23,659 bases of DNA from Thermoflexales bacterium (lineage in GTDB: Bacteria; Chloroflexota; Anaerolineae; Fen-1058), in assembly GCA_016931085.1 (NCBI GenBank), contig JAFGFO010000046.1:1-23659 (forward strand). Direction: 5' to 3'. Below are positions 1 through 8,053 of the stretch, in pieces. The position numbers and the translations under genes are program-made. Within the stretch, counting starts at the first letter, position 1, and each line of letters opens with the position of its first letter. A model generated the notes under the pieces. That model saw only the letters and a list, made by a program, of their open reading frames with translations. It made no database searches and was not told the DNA's origin.

Positions 1-60
1 AAGGCGTCCTGCGGATAGCCGCCGCGCCTGTGGCACGCTTTGCGTGGAAACCTGCCCTAC
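1..60. repeat. Partial copy of a dispersed GCCCTAC-ended repeat
   Basis: The first 60 bases resemble the element at 14522-14583. Both contain ATAGCCGCC, then GGCACGCTTT, then TGGA, and both end in ACCTGCCCTAC. The left end is cut by the window edge or diverged. It is followed at 65-77 by GTCTCTCCGACAA, which recurs at 18694-18706. It is noncoding and lies upstream of the HEAT gene promoter. Confidence 0.6.
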
Positions 61-99
61 GGGTGTCTCTCCGACAAGCTCCTAGCGGCGGGCCAAGGC

Positions 100-127
100 T
101 TGCACTTTTCGCTGTTATAGCTATACT
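100..127 (+). promoter_or_regulatory. Candidate sigma-70 promoter of the HEAT lipoprotein gene
   Basis: TTGCAC at 100-105, a 16-bp spacer and TATACT at 122-127. The expected start near 134 gives a leader of about 40 nt before the ATG at 176. Prediction by consensus only. Confidence 0.5.
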
Positions 128-175
128 TGGGGCAAGACAGAGTCACGCCACGCCTAAAACACGTAGGATGTAAAG

Positions 176-2197
176 ATGAAACGCTGGGTCGCCCTGCTAT
201 TGGTCCTGATTGCTGCCGCATGCAGCACAGCGGCGTGTAGAATCGCTCCTCAAAATGATGCGCCATTTCTTAATGGCCCGCCATTAAGAAATGGCGCCAT
301 CTCTGCCCTCATCCAGGATCTGAAGGATGACGATGCTAACGTGCGTGCTGAGGCCGCTTGGGCCTTGGGGGATCTCGGCCCGGAGGCAGCGGCGGCTGTC
401 CCGGCGCTTATCCAGGCCTTGGACGACGAGGAAGCTGATGTGCGCTATCAAGCTGCTTGGAGCCTGATCCAAATTGGGGAGAAAAAACGCACAGCGCGTG
501 CCTTCATCAAAGAATTGAATCACCCAGATGCCGAGATGCGCCAGTTTGCTGCTGCAGTGTTGGCGGAGATCGGCCCTGAAGAGGGTGTGGTGACGGCCCT
601 CATCCAGGCATTGCAAGATAGAGATGCCGCGGTGCGCCAGGTCACTGTCATGGCGTTGGGGATCATTGGCTCTGAAGAGGGTGTGGTGCCGGCCCTTATC
701 CATGCCTTGCAAGATGGAGACGCCGCGGTGCGCCAGGCCGCTGCGGAAGCACTGGGGGACATGGGTTCCCAACAAGGCGTGGCCCCGGCGCTCGTTCAGG
801 CCCTGCTAACAGATAAAGACGCTTTCGTGCGTGCTGCGGCGGCCGGTGGGCTGGGGCAAATTGGGCCGGAGGATGGCGTGGTTCCGGCCCTTATCCAGGC
901 CGTGCAGGATGAGGCGGCTGAGGTGCGCCAAGAGGCTGTTGGAGTGTTGGGAGATATTGGGCCAGAAGCAGCGCCGGCCGCTCCCGCCCTGATCCAGGCT
1001 TTGGAGGATGAGGATGTCGAGGTGCGCCAGGCGGCTGCCTGGGCATTAGGTCACGTCGGGCCGGAGGCTGGCGTGGTGCCAGCCCTTATCCAGACTTTGC
1101 AGCAAGACGATCAAGTTGAAATGCGCCGGATTGCGGCTCGAGTGCTAAGAGATATGGGGCCGGCGGCGGCTGAAGCTGTCCCGGCCCTCGTCCAGGCCCT
1201 GCAGGATGAAGACGACGGTGTGTGCAGGGCGGCCGCCGATGCACTCGGGCGGATTGGGCCAGCGGCTGTAGAGGCCATCCCGGCCCTCATCCATGCTCTG
1301 GATAATACGCATTATTTCGATGCGAGCTGGGCGCTGTGGCAAATTGGGCCAGCCGCCGTCCCGGCTCTCATCCAGGCACTGGAAGACGAAAAGAGCAATG
1401 TGCGCGCTGGAGCTGCATGGTCATTGGGGAGAATGGGGCGACCGGCGATGGAGGCCATCCCGGCGCTTGTCCATGCCTTGCGGGACGAAGAAGCCCGAGT
1501 GCGCGCCGAAGCCGCTGGAGCATTAGGGCAAATCTGGCAGGATCAGGCCTTGGCCCCTATCCTGATCCCGGTCTTGAATGATGAGGATGCCGAGGTACGC
1601 CGCGAGGCGGCTGAGGCACTGGGTGGCATTGGCCCCCAGGCGGCGGAAGCCGTCCCAGCCCTCATCCAACTCTTGAAGAGCGACGAGGATGGGCGAGTGC
1701 GTAACAGAGCGGCCGGGTCATTAGGCCGTATCGGGCCGGAGGAAGCTGTGGTGGCAACGCTCATCCTTGCCCTCCAAGACGACAAAGATGCCGAGGTGCG
1801 CCGTGTCGTCACTATAGCACTGTGGAGGATTGGTCCGGAAGAAGGCGTGGTGCCGGCCCTCATTCAAACTCTGCAAGACGATGAGGTTGCCGAGGTGCGC
1901 TGGTCTGCTGCCGCGTCATTGGGGCGCATCAGGCCACAACCGCAAGAGGGTGTGGTACCCGCTCTCGTCCAGGCTCTGCAAGACGAGAATATCGGCGTGC
2001 GCTCGACAGCGGCTCAAATGTTAGGCGAGTTGCAAGCCACACAAGCCGTCCCAGCGCTTATCCAGGCTTTGCAAGACGAAGAGCCTATTGTAGCCCAGTG
2101 GGCGGCCTGGGCGCTCACGCATATTGGGGAAAAATATTGGGGCTGGGTGTGGAAGATCATCCCCTGGAGACCAGGGTCTGGCGGCAAGCAAGATTAG
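176..2197 (+). CDS. HEAT/PBS-lyase-type repeat lipoprotein (673 aa)
   Basis: Residues 1-21 are a basic start, a hydrophobic core and candidate lipobox cysteines (Cys16 after I-A-A-A, or Cys21 after T-A-A), so the product is probably an exported lipoprotein. From about residue 40 to 650 I count about 19 HEAT repeats of 31-35 residues with the pattern V-P-A-L-I-Q-A-L-x-D-E-x-x-x-V-R-x-x-A-A-x-A-L-G-x-I-G-P; repeat 11 is shortened. Such alpha-solenoids are usually protein-binding scaffolds. The E-Z/PBS-lyase HEAT subfamily is named after phycobilin lyases, but nothing here suggests pigment attachment. A 36-bp perfect hairpin (261-296) is translated as a 12-residue linker between the signal and the repeats. 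The ABC ATPase gene starts 22 bp downstream, so the two may be co-transcribed. Family confident; function unknown. Confidence 0.9.
   Translation: MKRWVALLLVLIAAACSTAACRIAPQNDAPFLNGPPLRNGAISALIQDLKDDDANVRAEAAWALGDLGPEAAAAVPALIQALDDEEADVRYQAAWSLIQIGEKKRTARAFIKELNHPDAEMRQFAAAVLAEIGPEEGVVTALIQALQDRDAAVRQVTVMALGIIGSEEGVVPALIHALQDGDAAVRQAAAEALGDMGSQQGVAPALVQALLTDKDAFVRAAAAGGLGQIGPEDGVVPALIQAVQDEAAEVRQEAVGVLGDIGPEAAPAAPALIQALEDEDVEVRQAAAWALGHVGPEAGVVPALIQTLQQDDQVEMRRIAARVLRDMGPAAAEAVPALVQALQDEDDGVCRAAADALGRIGPAAVEAIPALIHALDNTHYFDASWALWQIGPAAVPALIQALEDEKSNVRAGAAWSLGRMGRPAMEAIPALVHALRDEEARVRAEAAGALGQIWQDQALAPILIPVLNDEDAEVRREAAEALGGIGPQAAEAVPALIQLLKSDEDGRVRNRAAGSLGRIGPEEAVVATLILALQDDKDAEVRRVVTIALWRIGPEEGVVPALIQTLQDDEVAEVRWSAAASLGRIRPQPQEGVVPALVQALQDENIGVRSTAAQMLGELQATQAVPALIQALQDEEPIVAQWAAWALTHIGEKYWGWVWKIIPWRPGSGGKQD
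261..296. repeat. Perfect 16-bp inverted repeat inside the HEAT gene
   Basis: The arms CGCCATTTCTTAATGG (261-276) and CCATTAAGAAATGGCG (281-296) are exact reverse complements separated by CCCG. The 36-bp unit is a multiple of three and keeps the frame. It lies between the lipobox and the first HEAT repeat. Arms of the C-C-A-T-T...A-A-T-G-G type resemble hairpins in the 4241-4329 array. Confidence 0.85.
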
Positions 2198-2219
2198 GGT
2201 ATTTTTGGAGCTTTGACCT

Positions 2220-3137
2220 GTGACCGAATACGCCGTGCAAGTGATGGACCTGACCAAGAAATTTGGCGATTTTACAGCCGTGGATGGCGTCACCTTTGAC
2301 ATCCGGCGCGGCGAGATCTTTGGCTTCTTGGGGCCGAACGGCGCGGGCAAGACGACCACGATCCGGATGCTCCTGGGGCTCTTGCGGCCCACCTCGGGCC
2401 GGGCCTCTGTGCTGGGCTGTGACGTCACCCACCAGGCGGCGCAGGTTCGCAAGCGCATCGGTTATATGTCTCAGCGCTTTAGCCTTTACCACGATCTCAC
2501 CGTGGACGAGAATCTGAATTTTTACGGGCGCACCTACGGCGTGCGCGGAGAGCGGCTGCGGGCGCGCAAGCGCTATGTGCTCGAGATGGGGGGACTGGTG
2601 GGACGCGAGCAAATCCTGACGCGTAACCTGCCCGGCGGCTGGAAGCAGCGGGTGGCCCTGGGCGCCGCCATCCTCCACGAGCCGGAGCTGCTTTTCCTGG
2701 ACGAGCCGACCGCCGGCGTCGACCCGCTTTCGCGGCGGGCCTTCTGGGAGTTGTTGTATAATCTAGCGGAGGGCGGGACCACCATCCTCGTCACGACGCA
2801 TTACATGGACGAGGCCGAACATTGCCAGAACTTGGCCTTCATCCACAGCGGGTGTCTGACGGCCCAGGGGACGCCGGCCGACATCAAGCTCAAGCAGATG
2901 CGGGGGCAGGTGTTAGAGATCGATTGCAGCCGGCCCGACGTGGCGATCCCCTTGTTGCAGCAGATGCAGGTCTTTGACGAAGTGGCGCTGTACGGCGTGC
3001 TGATCCACGTGGTGGCCCAGGACGTCGCCCAGTATCAAGACCGCATTGCTAGCCGGCTGGCCGAGGCGGGGGTACAGGCAATGGAAATCATTCCTCCATC
3101 CCTGGAGGACGTTTTCATTTCCAACGCCAGACCCTAA
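2220..3137 (+). CDS. ABC-2 type transporter ATP-binding protein (305 aa)
   Basis: This is the nucleotide-binding subunit of an exporter of the DrrA/NatA/YbhF group. Visible motifs are Walker A GPNGAGKTT (residues 38-46), the Q-loop G-Y-M-S-Q, a signature variant L-P-G-G-W-K-Q-R, Walker B L-L-F-L-D-E-P with D-loop A-G-V-D, and the H-loop T-T-H-Y-M-D-E. The LPxGW(K/R)QR form of the signature is usual in YbhF-like ATPases, so it is not a sign of inactivity. Residues from about 225 form a C-terminal accessory region. The start is GTG, with GGAG at 2206-2209, 10 nt upstream. No permease gene follows: the next gene is convergent, so this ATPase must work with membrane subunits encoded elsewhere or be a leftover. 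Substrate unknown. Confidence 0.93.
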   Translation: MTEYAVQVMDLTKKFGDFTAVDGVTFDIRRGEIFGFLGPNGAGKTTTIRMLLGLLRPTSGRASVLGCDVTHQAAQVRKRIGYMSQRFSLYHDLTVDENLNFYGRTYGVRGERLRARKRYVLEMGGLVGREQILTRNLPGGWKQRVALGAAILHEPELLFLDEPTAGVDPLSRRAFWELLYNLAEGGTTILVTTHYMDEAEHCQNLAFIHSGCLTAQGTPADIKLKQMRGQVLEIDCSRPDVAIPLLQQMQVFDEVALYGVLIHVVAQDVAQYQDRIASRLAEAGVQAMEIIPPSLEDVFISNARP

Positions 3138-3144
3138 GGTCTAA

Positions 3145-3212
3145 CAAGACCTGACAGGTCTTGCTCCCTGCACTCCGCTTGGGAGTGCTTCGCAAAGACC
3201 TGTCAGGTCTTG
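3145..3212. repeat. Paired AAGACCTG(A/T)CAGGTCTT palindromes, probable bidirectional terminator
   Basis: CAAGACCTGACAGGTCTTG (3145-3163) and AAGACCTGTCAGGTCTT (3195-3211) are each self-palindromic and are reverse complements of one another. Between them, GCACTCC (3170-3176) pairs with GGAGTGC (3182-3188). The block fills the 86-bp gap between the convergent ABC ATPase and aldolase genes, so it probably ends both transcripts. It looks like a dispersed REP-type element. Confidence 0.7.
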
Positions 3213-3223
3213 AGTCTGACAAA

Positions 3224-4329
<1,106 letters not shown>

Positions 4330-4338
4330 ATTATACCA
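4330..4338 (-). promoter_or_regulatory. Candidate extended -10 promoter of the aldolase gene
   Basis: On the minus strand TGGTATAAT is an extended -10 element with a perfect TATAAT. No good -35 was found (TGGCTT at 17-bp spacing). Transcription would start near 4323 and include the hairpin array, giving a leader of about 150 nt. Confidence 0.5.
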
Positions 4339-4340
4339 GG

Positions 4341-4354
4341 TTTATGGCCATAAA
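4341..4354. promoter_or_regulatory. 14-bp perfect palindrome between divergent promoters
   Basis: TTTATGGCCATAAA is exactly self-complementary. It lies upstream of the aldolase -10 and 5 bp before the -35 of the AIM24-family gene, a position suited to an operator for both. No protein can be assigned to it. Confidence 0.4.
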
Positions 4355-4359
4355 GCCAG

Positions 4360-4388
4360 TGGACAGTTTTTTGCAGTCGGTGTACAAT
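4360..4388 (+). promoter_or_regulatory. Candidate sigma-70 promoter of the AIM24-family gene
   Basis: TGGACA (4360-4365), a 17-bp spacer and TACAAT (4383-4388); both hexamers match consensus at 5 of 6 positions. The start near 4395 gives a leader of about 84 nt in which GGGCCT (4415-4420) can pair with AGGCCC (4448-4453). Confidence 0.6.
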
Positions 4389-4478
4389 GGGTGTATCGAG
4401 TTGCCTTTGACCTGGGGCCTGCTAGGCCTTGCTAGGACCTAATCCCTAGGCCCTGATCCCTAACATAGGAGGACATAC

Positions 4479-5264
4479 ATGAAAAGCCACGAAGTTGACT
4501 ATCAGGTTTTCGGTGACGATCTCCAGTTCGTCGAGATCGAGTTGGATTCCGGCGAGACGGTCATCGCCGAAGCTGGCGGGATGATGTACATGGAAGACGG
4601 CATCGCCTTCGAGACCAAGATGGGTGACGGCTCCAAGCCGCAAGCCGGTTTCATGGACGCCTTGATCAGCGTCGGCAAGCGCGCGTTGACCGGCGAGTCG
4701 ATCTTTATGACCCATTTTACCAACGCGGCCCAGGGCAAGAAGCGCGTCGCCTTTGGCGCGCCTTATCCGGGCAAGATCATCGCCATTGACCTGGACGAGG
4801 CGCGGGGCGAGCTGATCTGCCAGAAGGATTCTTTCCTGTGCGCCGCGCTGGGCACGGAAGTGAGCATCGCCTTTAACAAAAAGCTGGGTGCCGGACTGTT
4901 TGGCGGCGAGGGCTTTATCCTGCAGCGCTTACGCGGCGACGGCATGGTCTTTATTCACGCCGGCGGCACCATCGTCGAAAAACGCCTCCAGGGTGAGAGA
5001 CTCATGGTCGACACCGGCTGCATTGTCGCTTTCGAGAGCCAGATCAACTATGACATTCAGCGCGCTGGCAACTTGAAGTCGATGGTTTTTGGCGGTGAGG
5101 GGCTTTTCCTGGCCACGCTCCAAGGGACGGGCCGCGTCTGGCTCCAGTCACTGCCCTTCTCGCGCCTGGCCGACCGTATCTTGGAATCCGCGCCCGCGGC
5201 CGGTGGCAAGTCGAGCGGCGAAGGCTCGCTCATCGGCGGGGCGGTCAAGCTGTTCCAGGGATAG
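4479..5264 (+). CDS. AIM24 family protein (TIGR00266-like, 261 aa)
   Basis: The protein resembles the bacterial TIGR00266/AIM24 family, whose members fold as compact beta-sheet domains of unknown biochemical role; the yeast namesake is mitochondrial. Family-like stretches are [11 protein letters not shown] near residues 29-39, the Gly-rich [10 protein letters not shown] segment, and the C-terminal [21 protein letters not shown]. The last 20 residues are rich in Gly and Ser. No signal peptide or membrane segment is seen, so it is probably cytoplasmic. AGGAGGA at 4467-4473 fixes the start. It stands alone as a transcript, divergent from fba and convergent with the Crp-like gene. Confidence 0.88.
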   Translation: MKSHEVDYQVFGDDLQFVEIELDSGETVIAEAGGMMYMEDGIAFETKMGDGSKPQAGFMDALISVGKRALTGESIFMTHFTNAAQGKKRVAFGAPYPGKIIAIDLDEARGELICQKDSFLCAALGTEVSIAFNKKLGAGLFGGEGFILQRLRGDGMVFIHAGGTIVEKRLQGERLMVDTGCIVAFESQINYDIQRAGNLKSMVFGGEGLFLATLQGTGRVWLQSLPFSRLADRILESAPAAGGKSSGEGSLIGGAVKLFQG

Positions 5265-5265
5265 G

Positions 5266-5321
5266 TGCTATTCCGAAAATAGCAGAGGTGACCGGCACCT
5301 CCCCGAGGTGCCGGTCGCCTC
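5266..5321. repeat. Double hairpin between convergent genes (GGTGACCGGC family)
   Basis: TGCTATT (5266-5272) pairs with AATAGCA (5278-5284). Next, GAGGTGACCGGCACCT (5285-5300) pairs with AGGTGCCGGTCGCCTC (5306-5321), with one imperfect position and the loop CCCCG. A second member of the larger hairpin's family is at 8697-8736. Its place between the AIM24-family and Crp-like stop codons suggests a bidirectional terminator. Confidence 0.7.
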
Positions 5322-5336
5322 AGTGAGGAGAAATTC

Positions 5337-6113
5337 TCAGTTGATATAGCGTATCCCACCCCCGCCGTTGGCCAGCTTTTCGAGTTTCTCCGGCTGGGTG
5401 ATCAGGATACGCCCCTCTTCGATACGCACGATGTCTTGTTCGCGCAAGCGGCTGAGGGCACGGTTGGCGCTCTCGCGCGTGGTGCCGATCATGCTGGCGA
5501 TGGCCTCTTGCGCCAGGTCCAGGCTGATCAGTACCCCATCGGCTTGCTCTTGACCATAACGCCCGGCCAGCTTGACCAACTGGCGCGCCAGGCGCTGCGG
5601 GACGCCGAGCGAGCTGAGATCTCCCACGCTCTCGGTCGTGCGGCGCAGCCGCCGGCTCAACGTTTCCAGTATCCGCACGGCTGCCGGAGGATTGGACAGC
5701 AGATAGTGGTGGAAGGCCTGCCGGTTTAGCACCAGCACCTCGGTCGCCTGCAATGCCTCGACATTGGCGCTGCGGGGGGTGCCCAACAGCAGGGCCATCT
5801 CGCCAAAAAACTCGCCCCCGTCGCACAGCTCGAACGAGATCTCTTGCCCGCAGAGGCTAAGGCCATAGACACGCACCTTGCCCGACAGGATGATGAACAT
5901 GCTGTCGCCGTGCTCGCCCTGGTACAAGATAGTTTCGCCTTTTTGGTACGTGCGCTGCTTGAGCATGGGAGCCAGGCAGGCCAGTTGCTCGCCGCTCATG
6001 CCGGCGAACAGCGAGATTTGCTGTAGGAGTGCATATGAGCCGCCCGGCTTGGGTTGGTTCGTATAGGCCCCGCTGAGAGGGCCAGCGTGTTTGCTAGATT
6101 GTAAGAGTGTCAT
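5337..6113 (-). CDS. Crp/Fnr family transcriptional regulator (258 aa)
   Basis: This is a DNA-binding regulator with an N-terminal cyclic-nucleotide-binding beta-roll (about residues 30-145) and a C-terminal winged helix. The phosphate-binding cassette is visible as G-E-M-A-L-L-L-G-T-P-R-S-A-N-V (104-118), with the Glu and Arg that contact cyclic nucleotide in Crp proteins. It lacks the N-terminal cysteine cluster of Fnr. The recognition helix region D-L-A-Q-E-A-I-A-S-M-I-G-T-T-R-E-S-A-N-R (199-218) is typical. An unusual tail of about 25 residues precedes the sensor domain. GGAGG 7 nt upstream supports the start. A Crp-like site at 6193-6208 suggests autoregulation. The ligand (cAMP, c-di-GMP or other) is not determined. 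Confidence 0.93.
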   Translation of the reverse strand: MTLLQSSKHAGPLSGAYTNQPKPGGSYALLQQISLFAGMSGEQLACLAPMLKQRTYQKGETILYQGEHGDSMFIILSGKVRVYGLSLCGQEISFELCDGGEFFGEMALLLGTPRSANVEALQATEVLVLNRQAFHHYLLSNPPAAVRILETLSRRLRRTTESVGDLSSLGVPQRLARQLVKLAGRYGQEQADGVLISLDLAQEAIASMIGTTRESANRALSRLREQDIVRIEEGRILITQPEKLEKLANGGGGIRYIN

Positions 6114-6165
6114 TTTTCACCTCCACTTGCCAGGCCATAAGCGCCAATCCTGGTCTTCTGCTTAT

Positions 6166-6171
6166 ACTATA
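6166..6171 (-). promoter_or_regulatory. Candidate -10 box of the Crp/Fnr-like gene
   Basis: TATAGT on the minus strand; transcription should start near 6159, 45 bp before the ATG at 6113. There is no good -35 hexamer (TAGTAT at 17-bp spacing), as expected for an activator-dependent promoter. Confidence 0.45.
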
Positions 6172-6192
6172 GCACAGCGGCAGCCTAAATAC

Positions 6193-6208
6193 TATGACAC
6201 ACGTCACA
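6193..6208. promoter_or_regulatory. Crp-like operator centred at about -41.5
   Basis: TATGACACACGTCACA matches the E. coli Crp pattern TGTGA-N6-TCACA at 9 of 10 half-site positions. Its centre (6200.5) is 41.5 bp upstream of the start predicted from the -10 box, the classic class II activation position. Which regulator binds is inferred from proximity. Confidence 0.5.
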
Positions 6209-6227
6209 CTTGGCCTTTTTGGGCACT

Positions 6228-6410
6228 GGGTCTATACATCCTGAAGCAATTTGTACGCAAGCTTTTTGGCAACAAAAGGTAGACTATATTCACGACAATC
6301 CGCGCCGAAAGGGATTAGTGCGAGAGGTGTGGAACTGGCGGTTTTCTTCTGCGGAGTATTGGCTGAAGGAGGGAGAGTCAGATGTCATTCTGACAATGGT
6401 GGAGTGGTAA
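6228..6410 (+). pseudogene. C-terminal remnant of a REP-associated (IS200-like Y1) transposase
   Basis: About 60 codons read I-H-P-E-A-I then F-W-Q-Q-K-V-D-Y-I-H-D-N-P-R-R-K-G-L-V and W-R-F-S-S-A-E-Y-W, matching the C-terminal half of REP-associated tyrosine transposases (Y-I-H-x-N-P-V-R-x-G-L-V, then W-x-x-S-S-x-x-x-W). The N-terminal part with the HUH metal-binding motif is absent and upstream sequence is the Crp-gene promoter region, so this is a decayed fragment. Two tandem hairpins begin 15 bp after its stop codon. Confidence 0.75.
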
Positions 6411-6425
6411 GACGGAGACGGAGAT

Positions 6426-6486
6426 GGGCTCGGTCAGAGCCCTTCGTCCATCACGGAAGGGGTTGGGGCTCGGTCAGAGCCCTTCG
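6426..6486. repeat. Tandem GGGCTC-GGTCA-GAGCCC hairpins (REP-like, terminator of the LCP gene)
   Basis: The 21-mer GGGCTCGGTCAGAGCCCTTCG occurs with the same sequence one base short of intact at 6426-6446 and 6466-6486, a 40-bp period; both copies carry a perfect 6-bp stem with a 5-nt loop. They lie next to the transposase remnant and 4 bp beyond the stop of the minus-strand LCP gene, where they may also terminate transcription. Confidence 0.75.
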
Positions 6487-6490
6487 CTCA

Positions 6491-8053
6491 TTAAGGGAGG
6501 GCCAGGTCGTCTCCCAGGATGACCTCGACCTCGGCCGGGGCGACCGGGTCAGGCTGGTAGACCAGGCTGCCGGCTTCCAGCTTGAGCAGCTCGGCCAAGG
6601 CCTTGACCGTGGCCGGCCGCCCGGTGTGGTCGACGATCGTCGTCCGCTCGTAGCCAAAGTGGCTGGCGTTGCCCACCTGCGCCACGTTGAACCCTTTCTC
6701 GCGCAGCAAAGCCGCTGTCTGCCCGGCCAGGCCCGCCTGCAGCGTGCCGTTCAGCACGGACACGCGTGCCATTTCCACCTCCGGCGTGGCCGGCACCAGG
6801 CCGGTTTCAAAGATGTCGTTGACCAGCCGGCTGACCTGGTCCTTGAGCGGCAGGAGCACTTGTGCCCCTTCGGGAGTGACGTAATCGACCACGTAACGCC
6901 CGTCGAGCACCGCCGTGCGCAGTGCCCCGTCCGGCAAGTCGCGTCCCTGTTGCGCCAGCTCGATCATGCCGGGAACGCCCAGGTCGGTCACGATGGCGTT
7001 CTGCACTTGCGCGATCAGCTCCGGCGCGCGTTTGACCAGCTCGGGCCAGGTGTCTAGCCGGGCCAGCTTGCCGCGAATAGCGACCAGCACCTGCTGCTGG
7101 CGCGCGGCGCGCTCGAAATCGCTGCTGCCGTGACGCGTGCGCATGTACTTGAGCGCCAGCGCCCCGTCCATGTGCTGCTGGCCGGCCGGGATGAAGAGCG
7201 GGTCGTAACCGTAAGCCGAATCTGGAAAGAGCGGGTCGTCAATGGCGCCCGGCACCTCGATCTCTACGCCGCCGACGGCGTCAATGAACGCCACGACCGC
7301 GTTGAATTCCAGGCGCACCACGTGATCCACCCGCACGCCCAAGGCATCGCCCACTGTTTGCTTGAGCAGGGCGGCTCCACCGGTCTGGCTCTCTTCGCCC
7401 AAGGCGTAGGCTGTGTTGATGCGGCCGGGACCGTGGCCGGGAATCTCGACCCACAAATCGCGCGGGATGGACAGCATCAGGCCGGCATTGCGCGCCCGGT
7501 CCAGGCTGAGCAACAGCATCGAATCGGTCAGCCCGGCGCCCTTTTCGCCTGGACGGCGGTCCACACCGGCGAGCAGCACCGTGATGCGGCCGGCGGCTTT
7601 CGGGGCCGGCGTGGAGGTGGGGGGGATAGTCGCTGTCGGCACCAGGCTTGGCTTCTCGACAGTCCGTGCTGGCGTGGCCAGCGGCTCGACCACCGGCTGC
7701 GGTTGCAAAAAGGCTCTCAGGCTTAGCAGGCCCAGGGCAAACACGACCACAGCCGCTGCCGAGGCCGCCAGGCGTAGTGTCTGGCCAAGGTAGGCCGTGC
7801 GCCGCGCGCTTCGCAGCCGGGCCGCGACAGCCGCCCACGACGGGCCGGACGAGAAAGGCACTGCGCCGGCCACTTGCGCCAGCGTGTCACTCACCTGGCG
7901 CGCGATTCGGGCCTGCTGGGTTTGCCGCGCCTGGCAAGCGGGACAAGTTTCTATGTGCTTGTGCAGCCTGGCAGCATACACCGGGTTGAGTTGGCCTTCG
8001 GTCAGGTCGAGCAATTCTTCGTCACTTGGATGTCCGCTTGGCATGGTTTTCAT
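6491..8053 (-). CDS. Anti-sigma zinc-finger / LytR-CpsA-Psr ligase fusion (520 aa)
   Basis: The N-terminus is a cytoplasmic anti-sigma zinc finger: His8 upstream of H-x3-C-x2-C (His33, Cys37, Cys40). One transmembrane helix lies at about 92-115, then a Pro/Thr-rich linker (117-152). The outer part is an LCP domain (about 155-340) with R-x-R and D-x-x-R-x-x-R-Q (Arg305, Arg307, Asp312, Arg315, Arg318) and I-P-R-D (Arg198, Asp199). LCP proteins move polyprenyl-linked glycopolymers onto cell wall. A LytR_C domain follows at about 427-515. The start codon overlaps the stop of the ECF sigma gene (ATGA, 8050-8053), the usual sigma/anti-sigma arrangement. It probably both restrains that sigma factor and acts on the envelope. 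The pairing is inferred; the domains are clear. Confidence 0.9.
   Translation of the reverse strand: MKTMPSGHPSDEELLDLTEGQLNPVYAARLHKHIETCPACQARQTQQARIARQVSDTLAQVAGAVPFSSGPSWAAVAARLRSARRTAYLGQTLRLAASAAAVVVFALGLLSLRAFLQPQPVVEPLATPARTVEKPSLVPTATIPPTSTPAPKAAGRITVLLAGVDRRPGEKGAGLTDSMLLLSLDRARNAGLMLSIPRDLWVEIPGHGPGRINTAYALGEESQTGGAALLKQTVGDALGVRVDHVVRLEFNAVVAFIDAVGGVEIEVPGAIDDPLFPDSAYGYDPLFIPAGQQHMDGALALKYMRTRHGSSDFERAARQQQVLVAIRGKLARLDTWPELVKRAPELIAQVQNAIVTDLGVPGMIELAQQGRDLPDGALRTAVLDGRYVVDYVTPEGAQVLLPLKDQVSRLVNDIFETGLVPATPEVEMARVSVLNGTLQAGLAGQTAALLREKGFNVAQVGNASHFGYERTTIVDHTGRPATVKALAELLKLEAGSLVYQPDPVAPAEVEVILGDDLALP

Noticed and set aside
2622..2645. Defective ABC signature (L-P-G-G instead of L-S-G-G)
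   Set aside because: YbhF/DrrA-like ATPases commonly have L-P-x-G-W-(K/R)-Q-R, and all other motifs are intact.
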